NCBI GenBank assembly: GCA_013822345.1
Contig: PNKH01000008.1
Location: 1-64,000, forward strand
Source: Isosphaera sp.
Lineage (GTDB): Bacteria > Planctomycetota > Planctomycetia > Gemmatales > Gemmataceae
Length of the DNA stretch: 64,000 nt
Direction of reading: 5' to 3'
Shown here piece by piece: positions 56,350 to 64,000 of this stretch. Made by a program: the position numbers and the translations under genes. The notes beneath the pieces are model-generated. The model searched no databases and was not told where the DNA came from. It saw nothing but the letters and a program-made list of their open reading frames with translations. The first letter of the stretch is position 1, and each line of letters opens with the position of its first letter.

Positions 56350-58554
56350 TCACCCCCCCGCCTTCTTCGCCGCCGCGACCAACTCCTGGCAGTGGCCCTC
56401 CAGGTCGCGGTCCCCGTGCTCCCGGGCCTTGGCCAGCCCGCGCTCGGCGAACCCCAGGGCCCGCCCCCCGGCCTTCAGCCGCAGCATGTCCTCGGCCGCG
56501 GCGGCGTAGAACCGGCCCTCGTCCGGGCGGGCGGCCAGCAGCACGTCGAACGTGGCCGCGGCCGCCGCCGCGTCCTTCATCCGGACGAACAGCTGGGCCT
56601 TCTTCAGCCCCAGCTCGACCGCCCGGCCGCCGCCGTTGTGGGCCGCGTCGTACCGCTCCCCCTGCTCGACCAGGTCGACCGCCTTCGCGAGGTCGCCGCC
56701 GACCGCCGCCCCGGTGGCGGCGGCCGCGTACAGCGGGTACCGGTCCGGGGCGTCGGGGTCGGGAGGCCGGGTCAGCCCGGCCTGGGCGAACGCCACCGCC
56801 AGCTCGTGGGCCTTCAGATTGACGGCGGCCCGCATCGCCTGTTCCAGCTCCCCGACCGACAGGGCGGCCGCGTCGAGGGCGGCCAGCTCCGCGGCGCTCA
56901 TCGCCGAGAAGTCTCGCTTCGCGGGGGCGGGCGGCTCCCCGGTGGGCGAGGCAGGAGTGCCTCGCTCCTCTTCGGGGCGAGGCGGGGGCGCCTCGCCCAC
57001 GGGCGCGGGGGCGGGCTCCGGCTCCGCCGGCACGTCGATCTTCGGCGGGTCGGCGGCGACGTACTCCAGCCCGAGCTTGTGCCGCAGGGCGTCGAACGAG
57101 TACGTCTCGATCGGCACCACCTCCTCGCCGACCTGCTTGTGCGGCTGGACCGCGAGCAGGCAGTCCTCCATGAACTTCACCACCCCGAACACCCGCTTCC
57201 GGAGGACCGAGCTGCCGACCGCGTCGAGCGGGGAGTTGCCGGCCAGCGCCTTCAACGGGCGGTGGATCCAGACGGTCTCGAAGAAGTTCCGGGCGTGGTC
57301 CCGGAGCTTGGCCTCGGCGGCCGAGATGTCGGACGTCTGGACCGGCTGGGCCAGGGCCTCCAGGGCCACGTCCCCGAAGCCGAGCGGGCGGGTCGTCTCC
57401 TGCGGCTGCTCGACCGCCAGGTTCAGCTCGGCCCGCAGCTCGTCCGCCACCTTCGCCGCCGACTCCCGGTTCGGGTGGGCGACCTGGATCACCCCCTCGA
57501 CGATCGTCAGCTTGGCCGCCACCCGGGCGAGGGTGGCACTGCCGACGGCCAGGAGCGACGGCAGCTCCTCGGCCACCAGCCCGAACACCACCCCGGTTTC
57601 TTGGACCACCCGCACCCCGACCAGCTTCCGCCGCTGGCCCCACCCCCGGAGCAGCTGCGACACCGCGTTCGGGTCGCGGATCGGCATCACGAACCCGTGG
57701 GACAGGTGGTCGGTGTCGGCCTCCATCCCGTACCCGCACCGGAGCACCTCGGCCAGCGCCCCCGCCTCCTCCGCCCGCCGGTCGTCCGGGTCCAGGTCGA
57801 TCGACCTCAGGAGCGCCTCGACCGCCTTCGGCTGCTCGCCGACCCAGGCCAGCACGACGCCGAGGTCGAACCACGCGGCCGGGTCGTCGGGGGTGAGGTG
57901 GGTGAGCTGCTCGAACGCCTTGCGGGCGTCGCCGAGCCGGCCGGTGATGAGGGCGGGCGGGACCGGCCGGGCGGTCGGGCGGAAGGTGTACTTCTTCCGG
58001 GCGGCCTCCGGGAGCGGGCTGTCGGGGCCGAACTCGGCGTCGAACTGCTCGCGGATCTCGGCCTCGGCCGGCTGGTAGTGGAGGACCCGCTCGAGGGCGG
58101 CCCGGGCGGCGACCGGGCGGTTGAGCATGGTCTCGAGCTGGTACACCTTGAGGTAGACGGTGGTGAGGGAGTCGTGGGCCTCCGGGTCGTACGCCTCGGC
58201 CGCCCGGCGGTACAAGAGCAGGGCGCCGATCAGCTCGCCCTCCCGCTCCCGGAAGGTGGCCCGGAGGTGGTGGGCGAGGCCGAAGTCGGGGTTCAGGGCG
58301 AGGGCCTTGGAGACGGCCTCCTCGGCCTGCTCCGGGCGACCGGCGTTGTACAGGAACTGGGCGTGGTACCCCCAGACGGCCGGCTTGTCGGCGTGGGCCC
58401 TGGTCAGGTCGGTCATGACCCCGACGGCGGCCTCGTGCTGGGCCTGCTGCTCCAGCTCGAACGCCCGCTGGACCTGGCCGTAGTACGGGGCGCAGCACCA
58501 CTTGAACTTCTTCCCGCTCCCGCACGGGCACGAGACGTAGGGGTCGAGGGGCAT
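56350..58554 (-). CDS. SEC-C zinc-motif protein with TPR repeats
   Basis: 734 residues, ATG at 58554. The N-terminus has a SEC-C metal-binding motif, CPCGSGKKFKWCC (residues 9-21), as found at the SecA C-terminus and in other proteins. TPR-like helices follow (PAVWGYHAQFLYNAGRPEQA, ALALNPDFGLAHHLRATF, DPAAWFDLGVVLAWVGEQPK). The central region (about 270-480) has no clear family. A pro/glu-rich linker near 520-540, partly encoded by an inserted palindrome, leads to a second helical TPR-like region. Cytoplasmic; function unknown, possibly a scaffold. Confidence 0.8.
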   Translation of the reverse strand: MPLDPYVSCPCGSGKKFKWCCAPYYGQVQRAFELEQQAQHEAAVGVMTDLTRAHADKPAVWGYHAQFLYNAGRPEQAEEAVSKALALNPDFGLAHHLRATFREREGELIGALLLYRRAAEAYDPEAHDSLTTVYLKVYQLETMLNRPVAARAALERVLHYQPAEAEIREQFDAEFGPDSPLPEAARKKYTFRPTARPVPPALITGRLGDARKAFEQLTHLTPDDPAAWFDLGVVLAWVGEQPKAVEALLRSIDLDPDDRRAEEAGALAEVLRCGYGMEADTDHLSHGFVMPIRDPNAVSQLLRGWGQRRKLVGVRVVQETGVVFGLVAEELPSLLAVGSATLARVAAKLTIVEGVIQVAHPNRESAAKVADELRAELNLAVEQPQETTRPLGFGDVALEALAQPVQTSDISAAEAKLRDHARNFFETVWIHRPLKALAGNSPLDAVGSSVLRKRVFGVVKFMEDCLLAVQPHKQVGEEVVPIETYSFDALRHKLGLEYVAADPPKIDVPAEPEPAPAPVGEAPPPRPEEERGTPASPTGEPPAPAKRDFSAMSAAELAALDAAALSVGELEQAMRAAVNLKAHELAVAFAQAGLTRPPDPDAPDRYPLYAAAATGAAVGGDLAKAVDLVEQGERYDAAHNGGGRAVELGLKKAQLFVRMKDAAAAAATFDVLLAARPDEGRFYAAAAEDMLRLKAGGRALGFAERGLAKAREHGDRDLEGHCQELVAAAKKAGG
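56941..57000. repeat. In-frame imperfect palindrome inside the SEC-C/TPR gene
   Basis: Arms of about 25 bases (56942-56968 and 56974-57000) match except for six central bases per arm; right core GCCTCGCCCAC. It encodes the proline/glutamate linker of the surrounding protein (around GEAPPPRPEEERGT). Confidence 0.75.
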
Positions 58555-58748
58555 CGGGGTCTCGGAGGTGGCAGAGGGCGGCGGGCTCGCCCGCCGCCCC
58601 GTGAGGTTACCTGCTCAGGATAGCGGGTCCGGACGGGGCCGAAAACGGGGGCGGGGGAGTTTGACACCCCCGGAACCGGTCCTAATTTTGGGTGCCCCAC
58701 GGACTTTCACGGGCGGCCGCGCCCGCACCCCCGGAGGAACGACCCGCC

Positions 58749-60302
58749 ATGGTGACCGGTGACCTCGGGGCGTGCGAGTGGTTCGTCTGGGACCTGCGGC
58801 GGAGCGGGCTGATCGAGCGCGGGCAACTCGACCAGACGGTCGGCGAGTTCCTCCGCCGGAACCCGCGGGCCGAGGCCCCGGCCCTGGCCGAGCACCTCGT
58901 CGCCCAGGGGGCGCTGACCCCGTTCCAGGCGGAGCGGGTGCTGAACGGCAAGACCCAGGGGCTGGTCCTCGGCCCGTACGTCCTGCTCGACGCGATCGGG
59001 GCCGGGAGCATGGGCCAGGTGTACAAGGCGTCGTCGAAGAACGACGAGGCCCTGTACGCGGTCAAGGTGCTGCCGCGGCGGAGCATGTGGAACGTCCGGC
59101 TGGCCCGGCGGCAGGTGCGGTCGTTCGGGAACTTCACCCACCCGGCGGTGGTCCCGTTCGTGGACGTCGGGACGGCCGGCGGGCTCCACTACCTGGTGTG
59201 GCCGCTGGCCGAGGGGGCGACGCTGGAGGGGCTGGTGCGGGAGCGGGGGAGGCTGCCGGCGAACCTGACCGCGCTGTTCGGGGTGCAGGTCGCCCGGGGG
59301 CTGACCGAGGCCCACCAGAACAACCTGTTCCACGGGCTGGTGAAGCCGTCGAACGTCCTGGTCGGGGCGGACAACCAGGCCCGCATCCTCGACTTCGGGA
59401 TCGGGTCCCTGCTGGTCGAGAACGAGGGCGAGAGCCTGGTGGACACGATGTCCACCGCGAACACCCTGACCAGCGGGCTGGACTGCGCCAGCCCCGAGTC
59501 GATCATGGAGCCGACGAACCGGACCCCGGCCGGGGACCAGTACAGCCTGGGGTGCACGCTGTACTACTGCCTGACCGGGCGGGTGCCGTTCCCGGAGGGG
59601 AGCGCGGTCGAGAAGATGATGGCCCACCAGACGAAGGAGCCGGTCCCGGTCCGGGAGTTCGTCCCGGACGCCCCGGCCGGGCTGGTGGCGGTGGTCGGCC
59701 GGCTGATGGCGAAGGACCCGAGCGCCCGGTACACCGGGTGCGACGAGGTGGTGGAGGCGCTGGAGCCGTTCGTCGGCGACCCGAAGCTGATCCCGGGCGG
59801 GGTGCCGGGGGCCCGGCCGGCCGGGCTGTCGAGCGGGAAGCTGCCGGGGCTCGGGAGCCGGTCCGGGGGGAAGATGCCGGGGCTGCCGCCGAAGTCGTCG
59901 ATCGTGGTCCCCGGCCCGGCCGCGGGGGCGCGGCCGGCGCCGTCGGGGGAGCGGCCGGTGCCGGGCCGGGCGGCGGTGGTGCCGGGCCGGGCGGCGGTCC
60001 ACGCCGCCCCGGCGGACCCGGCGGCCGACACCGGCGAGGTGCTGCGGACGCCGCTGCCGGCGGACGCGCCGCGGAAGGCGGGGGCCCGTCCGCCGGCGGC
60101 GGTGCCCGGTCGGGCGGCGCGGGCGGCGGTGCCGGTGCCGGAGTTGGAGCCGGAGGCGGAGGAGATCGCGGAGGGGTGGGCGGAGGAGTTGCCGGAGCGG
60201 GAGGGCCGGGGCGGCGGGTTTGGCCCGCTCGGGCTGGTGGCGGTGGCGGTGGTGCTGATGGTGGCGGTGTACTTCGGGGCGACGCTCCTGATGAAGCAGT
60301 GA
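58749..60302 (+). CDS. Membrane-anchored serine/threonine pseudokinase
   Basis: 517 residues, ATG at 58749. Residues 1-70 resemble the N-terminal helical module of the kinase at 6694 (a later FQAERVLNGKTQ parallels FQGGKLLKGD). The kinase fold has an intact Gly loop GAGSMGQVYKA (about 82) and YAVKVL lysine. The catalytic loop near 195 reads HGLVKPSN instead of HRDxKxxN, so the catalytic Asp is lost; LDFGIGS is kept. Pro/Gly-rich residues 345-480 follow, then one transmembrane helix near 495-515 (VAVAVVLMVAVYFGATLLM). It probably works as a nucleotide-binding or scaffolding pseudokinase. Confidence 0.85.
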   Translation: MVTGDLGACEWFVWDLRRSGLIERGQLDQTVGEFLRRNPRAEAPALAEHLVAQGALTPFQAERVLNGKTQGLVLGPYVLLDAIGAGSMGQVYKASSKNDEALYAVKVLPRRSMWNVRLARRQVRSFGNFTHPAVVPFVDVGTAGGLHYLVWPLAEGATLEGLVRERGRLPANLTALFGVQVARGLTEAHQNNLFHGLVKPSNVLVGADNQARILDFGIGSLLVENEGESLVDTMSTANTLTSGLDCASPESIMEPTNRTPAGDQYSLGCTLYYCLTGRVPFPEGSAVEKMMAHQTKEPVPVREFVPDAPAGLVAVVGRLMAKDPSARYTGCDEVVEALEPFVGDPKLIPGGVPGARPAGLSSGKLPGLGSRSGGKMPGLPPKSSIVVPGPAAGARPAPSGERPVPGRAAVVPGRAAVHAAPADPAADTGEVLRTPLPADAPRKAGARPPAAVPGRAARAAVPVPELEPEAEEIAEGWAEELPEREGRGGGFGPLGLVAVAVVLMVAVYFGATLLMKQ

Positions 60303-60528
60303 CGCGGGGCGAACGAGTCACAGCGAGCGGGGGCCACGGGGCCCCCGCTCGGCGTTGGCGGCGGGAGGAGTCGATCCCGTTGCCCGGCCGCGACCGGCGA
60401 ACGAGGAGGACCAAACCGACGACGCACACGCCGAAGGCGAGTGCGGCCCCGACGACCGCGTCGTACAAGTCGACGGTCGAGCCGCCCGCCAGCGCGCGAG
60501 CGAGGCTGGCGAGCCAGTAGAAGGTCAT
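60303..60528 (-). CDS. Putative small membrane protein (C-terminal end undefined)
   Basis: From ATG at 60528 the frame encodes MTFYWLASLARALAGG, then a helix AVVGAALAFGVCVVGLVLLV followed by basic residues, which looks like a genuine small bitopic protein. The frame has no stop before the pseudokinase gene and runs antisense into it as far as 59503 with low-complexity residues, so the annotated end is arbitrary. It may have lost its stop codon. It lies 57 bases after the zinc-ribbon gene on the same strand. Confidence 0.35.
60325..60350 (+). terminator. Hairpin after the pseudokinase gene
   Basis: Perfect 11-bp stem (60325-60335 with 60340-60350) and a 4-nt loop, 23 bases past the stop codon. 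No U-tract follows. Confidence 0.6.
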
Positions 60529-60585
60529 CACCGCACCCACCCCGAGGACGCAGCCCGCCCGCCGCCGCCCCTTCGCGCCGGCCTT

Positions 60586-60801
60586 TTAGCGGGCGTCCCG
60601 CTCCGCCGCCTCCCGCCTCGCCGCGGCCTCGGCCGGCGGCGCCCCGCACGCCGGGCAACTCCCGGCGGGGCGGTCGCCCTGGGCGCGGGCGGCACACGGG
60701 TTGTGGACCGGGCTGGAGCAGGCGTTGCAGAACCGGCTGTCCAGTTCGGAAGGGATGCTTTCCCGGCAGTGGACGCACCGCTGTCCGACGAGTTGGGGCA
60801 T
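60586..60801 (-). CDS. Small zinc-ribbon protein
   Basis: 71 residues, ATG at 60801. Three Cys pairs (CVHC, CNAC, CPAC) plus His/Cys in SSPVHNPCAARAQ suggest two zinc sites of RING-like or double-ribbon type. A charged alanine/arginine helix forms the C-terminus (AEAAARREAAERDAR). No membrane segment. A probable membrane protein gene follows directly, and such pairs are frequent in planctomycetes, but function is unknown. Confidence 0.65.
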   Translation of the reverse strand: MPQLVGQRCVHCRESIPSELDSRFCNACSSPVHNPCAARAQGDRPAGSCPACGAPPAEAAARREAAERDAR

Positions 60802-60905
60802 GGGACGGTCCGGGTGGGTTCGCGGGGTCGGGAGTCGACGTTACCACCCGCGGCCCGCGACCGCAACCGCCGGGTGGACCGGATCTCGGGCGGCTCGGGG
60901 CTTCC

Positions 60906-61325
60906 GCCTCTCCCCGCTGGGAGAGGTCGCCGGCTTTGCCGGCGGGTGAGGGGGAACCACCTTCGGGACGCTCGGTCGGGCGGACGGCGCGGAGTGGCGG
61001 CCCGGGTTTCACGGCAGGTGTCGCCCCTCACCCGGCCGGCGAAGCGCCGGCCGACCTCTCCCCGGCGGGGAGAGGTGGGGCCGGTGCGGCCCCTCGAAAC
61101 GCACCCGACTCGCAGAGCTGTCGAGGAGGCCGTCGGCCCCCACCTCTCCCCGCCGGGGAGAGGTCGGCCCCGGGGCTTTGACCGGGGCCGGGTGAGGGGC
61201 ACCACCTGCGAGAACGCCCGGTCGCCGAACGACGCGGGGTTGCGGGCCGGGCGACTCGGCAGGTGGCGCCCCCTCACCCGCCGGCGAAGCGCCGGCGACC
61301 TCTCCCCGAAACCGGGGAGAGGTGA
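60906..61325. repeat. Cluster of four two-hairpin repeat units (family R68)
   Basis: Units at about 60906-60962 (reverse), 61015-61080 (forward), 61137-61207 (reverse) and 61259-61325 (forward). Conserved flanks are CCCCTCACCC and GACCTCTCCCC; between them a hairpin whose arms differ in each copy yet stay complementary. The same unit occurs as an inverted pair at 49438..49638. The 649-base gap 60802-61450 holds this cluster and the dxr promoter; no gene is seen. Confidence 0.88.
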
Positions 61326-61450
61326 AGACCTGGGCCGCGCCCCCGGCGGCTGACCCCGCCGCCCCGTCCACCTTGTTCCCGTCTCCGGGCCGGCCCTACA
61401 ATGCCCGGTATCGCGCGGGCCGGGGCCCGGGCGGACCAGGTCACCCGCCG

Positions 61451-62650
61451 ATGCCCGCCGACCACCCGAGCACCGCCCGACCCCGACGGGTCGCCGTCCT
61501 CGGGTCCACCGGGTCCGTCGGCACCAGCGCCCTCGACGTCGCCCGACACCTCCCCGACCGCCTCCAACTCGTCGGCCTCGCCGCCCACTCCAGGTGGGAA
61601 CAGCTCGCCGAACAGTGCCGCGAGTTCCGGCCGCGGCTCGCCGTCCTCTGCGACCCCGACGCCTTCCGCCGGGCCGACCGCACCGCCTTCCCCAAGGAAA
61701 CCGAACTCCTCGGCGGGCCGGACGCCGCCTGCCGGCTCGCCGCCGACCCGGACGTGGACGTGGTGCTGTCCGCCGTCGTCGGGGCGGCCGGGCTGAACGG
61801 GACGTGGGCCGCCCTCGAAGCGGGAAAGACCGTTGCCCTCGCCAACAAGGAAACCCTGGTCGTCGGCGGCCCGCTCGTGACCGAGCTCGCGGCCCGCCGC
61901 GGGGCGAAGCTCCTCCCGGTCGACAGCGAGCACTCGGCCATCTTCCAGGCGCTCACCGGCCACACCGCCGCCGACGTGGAGCGGGTCGTGCTCACCGCCA
62001 GCGGCGGGCCGTTCCGCGGCCGGTCGGCCGCCGACCTTGAGGCCGTCACCCCGGCGCAGGCCCTCAAGCACCCGACCTGGCAGATGGGGCCGAAGATCAC
62101 CGTCGACTCCGCCACCCTGATGAACAAGGCCCTCGAAGTCATCGAGGCCCGGTGGCTGTTCGACCTCCCGGCCGACAAGATCGACGTGGTCGTCCACCCG
62201 GAGTCGGTCGTCCACTCGTTCGTCGAGTTCGCCGACGGGTCGGTCCTCGCCCAGCTCTCGCCGCCGGACATGCGGCTGCCGATCCAGCTCGCCCTCACCC
62301 ACCCGGCCCGCGTCCCCGGCCCGGCGAAGCGCCTCGACTGGCGCGGCCTGTCCGCCCTCCACTTCGAGGCCCCCGACCGGCAGGCGTTCCCGGCCCTCGA
62401 CCTCGGGTTCGAGGTGGCCGCCCGCGGCGGGACGTGCGGGGCCGTCCTCAACGGCGCGAACGAGGCCGCGGTCGGCCGGTTCCTCGCCGGGAGTCTCCCG
62501 TTCCCGGACATCGCCCGGTGCTGCCGGGCGGTCCTCGCCGCCCACGACTTCGACCCCCGGCCCACCCTCGACCGCGCCCTCGCGCTCGACCGGTGGGCCC
62601 GGCAGGAGGTAGCCCGTTGGACCCGAACCCGAACCCCGGCAACCCCGTGA
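61451..62650 (+). CDS. dxr: 1-deoxy-D-xylulose 5-phosphate reductoisomerase
   Basis: 399 residues from ATG at 61451. Second step of the MEP isoprenoid pathway: NADPH-dependent conversion of DXP to MEP. N-terminal NADPH motif [29 protein letters not shown]; substrate/metal-binding [23 protein letters not shown] and [19 protein letters not shown]; all conserved. An earlier in-frame ATG at 61322 lies inside the repeat cluster and is unlikely. The stop overlaps the start of rseP by 4 bases, a pairing common in bacteria. Confidence 0.95.
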   Translation: MPADHPSTARPRRVAVLGSTGSVGTSALDVARHLPDRLQLVGLAAHSRWEQLAEQCREFRPRLAVLCDPDAFRRADRTAFPKETELLGGPDAACRLAADPDVDVVLSAVVGAAGLNGTWAALEAGKTVALANKETLVVGGPLVTELAARRGAKLLPVDSEHSAIFQALTGHTAADVERVVLTASGGPFRGRSAADLEAVTPAQALKHPTWQMGPKITVDSATLMNKALEVIEARWLFDLPADKIDVVVHPESVVHSFVEFADGSVLAQLSPPDMRLPIQLALTHPARVPGPAKRLDWRGLSALHFEAPDRQAFPALDLGFEVAARGGTCGAVLNGANEAAVGRFLAGSLPFPDIARCCRAVLAAHDFDPRPTLDRALALDRWARQEVARWTRTRTPATP

Positions 62651-64000
62651 CCCCGCCGCCCAGCCCGGGTGAAGGCCAGGCCGCCGGGGTGTCGGCCCTG
62701 AAGGCGTGGCTGCGGGAGAACGCCGTCTCCCTGGTCATCACCGCCGTCGGCATCGCCCTCGTGATCGCCTACCTCGACCCGATCGACACCCTGAAGGTGG
62801 TGTTCGGCCTCGGGTTCATCATCTTCATCCACGAGCTCGGCCACTTCCTCGCGGCGAAGTGGTGCGACGTCCACGTCCGGACGTTCTCGATCGGGTTCGG
62901 CCCGGCCGTCCCGTTCTGCTCGTACAAGTGGGGCGAGACCACGTACATGGTCGGCATCATCCCGCTCGGCGGGTACGTGTCGATGGTCGGGGAGGGGGAC
63001 GCGGCCGGGGAAGAGGACGCCGAGGAAGACCCGCGGAGCTTCCGGAAGAAGTCGGTCGGCCAGCGGATGCTCATCATCTCGGCCGGCGTCGTGATGAACA
63101 TCCTGCTCGGGATGGCGTGCTTCGTCGCCGCGTACCTGCACGGGGTGCAGGAGAAGCCGGCCACCGTCGGGTGGGTGGAGAGCGGCGGGGCGGCCTGGCG
63201 GGCCGGCCTCCGGACCGACGACGATGTCCTCCGGATCGACTCCCGCGAGCGGCCGTTCTTCAACGACATCCGCCCGATCGTGATGAGCACCCGCAAGGGC
63301 GAGCAGGTCGAGCTGCAGGTCCGGCACGCCGGGCAGGGCGAGGAGCGGACTCTGCGGGTCGAGCCGATCCGCGACGAGGGGGCCCGGTTCCCGCAGCTCG
63401 GGATCGCCCCGCCGGACCGCCTCACCCTGCCGGTCGTCCGGAAGGGCGACTTCCGCCCGGTCGCCCCCGGCAGCCCGGCGGCCGCCGCCAAGGACCCCGG
63501 GTTCGAGCCCGGCGACCGGATCGTCGGGATGACCGACCCGGACCCGGCGAAGGGGGTGACCGCGCTGCGGCCCGACCCGCGGGACCCGGAGGTCGGCGGG
63601 GACATCGCCGATTACTACGACCGCCTGGCGAAGCTCGCCGGCAAAGACATCACGTTCCGGGTCGTCCGCAAGGACGACGGGCCGACGGTGGACGTGGTGG
63701 TCCAGCCGGCGTACCGGTCGGACCTCGGGGTGCGGATGCGGATGGGGAAGGTGGTCGCCCTGCGGGCCGGCGGGCCGGCCGAGCAAGCCAAGATGGTCGC
63801 GTACTCCGAGTCCCCGGCGGTGCCCGGCGACACGATCAAGACGGTGAAGCTGCCGGAGGCCGGCGGGAAGCAGTTGTGGCTCACCACCGGCGAGCCGAAG
63901 GCGGTCCCGGCGGGGGTCGAGGTGCGGAAGCTCGACCCGGTCCTCCTGCCGCTGGAGCTGAAGCGGTGGGCGGACCGGAACCCGGCGGACCGGACGGTCC
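62647..64000 (+). CDS. rseP: RseP/site-2 protease family zinc metalloprotease (3' end cut by window)
   Basis: 451 codons visible, from GTG at 62647 overlapping the dxr stop (GTGA). Membrane-embedded protease that cleaves transmembrane substrates such as anti-sigma factors. HELGH at residues 62-66 sits in a membrane helix ([17 protein letters not shown]); [20 protein letters not shown] follows as the family's G-x-V segment. Then come one transmembrane helix ([20 protein letters not shown]) and PDZ-like modules ([20 protein letters not shown] and [12 protein letters not shown]). The second catalytic motif would lie beyond the window. Confidence 0.9.
   Translation, partial: MTPPPSPGEGQAAGVSALKAWLRENAVSLVITAVGIALVIAYLDPIDTLKVVFGLGFIIFIHELGHFLAAKWCDVHVRTFSIGFGPAVPFCSYKWGETTYMVGIIPLGGYVSMVGEGDAAGEEDAEEDPRSFRKKSVGQRMLIISAGVVMNILLGMACFVAAYLHGVQEKPATVGWVESGGAAWRAGLRTDDDVLRIDSRERPFFNDIRPIVMSTRKGEQVELQVRHAGQGEERTLRVEPIRDEGARFPQLGIAPPDRLTLPVVRKGDFRPVAPGSPAAAAKDPGFEPGDRIVGMTDPDPAKGVTALRPDPRDPEVGGDIADYYDRLAKLAGKDITFRVVRKDDGPTVDVVVQPAYRSDLGVRMRMGKVVALRAGGPAEQAKMVAYSESPAVPGDTIKTVKLPEAGGKQLWLTTGEPKAVPAGVEVRKLDPVLLPLELKRWADRNPADRTV

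Noticed and set aside
61322-61450. Earlier dxr start at 61322
   Set aside because: The extension starts inside an R68 repeat, is Pro/Ala-rich and is absent from the usual DXR N-terminus.

Overview
The window looks like a chromosome segment of a planctomycete, most likely family Gemmataceae. The G+C content is very high, with G or C at almost every wobble position. The gene mix is also typical: serine/threonine kinase-like proteins with membrane or accessory domains, ECF sigma factors (one fused to an extracytoplasmic tail), two secreted sulfatases, a DUF1080 protein, a DUF6807 (PmoA-like) protein, a TAT-exported Gfo/Idh/MocA oxidoreductase, FG-GAP and leucine-rich-repeat proteins, and many lipoproteins of unknown role. 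This placement is an inference; the window has no rRNA and I found no tRNA.

Layout. 1-5.0 kb: an incomplete PD40/haem-motif protein, a tandem pair of exported thioredoxin-like proteins, and a TolB-like propeller protein. In the first of the pair an in-frame UGA replaces the second Cys of CxxC. 5.1-10.6 kb: HNH nuclease, HEAT lipoprotein, kinase with a degenerate receiver, DUF1080, GT39. 10.7-17.5 kb: a three-gene type IV pilus/type II secretion-like platform operon (PilM fusion plus two bitopic proteins). 17.7-23.7 kb: QueD and QueC, a zinc-ribbon membrane protein, a third CxxC protein, a BshC-like protein and a GT2. 23.9-33.3 kb: polytopic kinase, ADP-ribosylglycohydrolase, a small antitoxin-toxin-antitoxin-like array, DUF6807, pterin dehydratase, PyrE, DUF697, a DUF6580/YciI operon. 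33.4-40.3 kb: Dps, aldehyde dehydrogenase, a 1.2k-residue lipoprotein, a CFA-like methyltransferase. 40.4-46.6 kb: ECF sigma/kinase pair, second toxin/antitoxin-like pair, LRR protein, ECF fusion, third pair. 46.7-58.6 kb: TrpE, Gfo/Idh/MocA, two sulfatases around an FG-GAP protein, a SEC-C/TPR protein. 58.7-64 kb: pseudokinase, small membrane and zinc-ribbon genes, a hairpin-repeat cluster, then dxr and a truncated rseP.

The most striking observation is the candidate selenoprotein at 2508..3050. TGC in the neighbouring paralogue is TGA here. The frame and the protein stay conserved for 126 codons afterwards. The bases just downstream have unusual A/T wobble choices and can fold into a hairpin with apical loop AGGUCG, close to the E. 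coli fdhF SECIS loop. Two other systems deserve attention. One is a family of tiny overlapping gene pairs (antitoxin-like first, GESR-motif toxin-like second) that occurs three times. The other is a dense set of long, often perfect inverted repeats of several sequence families. Most of them abut or contain stop codons; three sit in frame inside coding regions.
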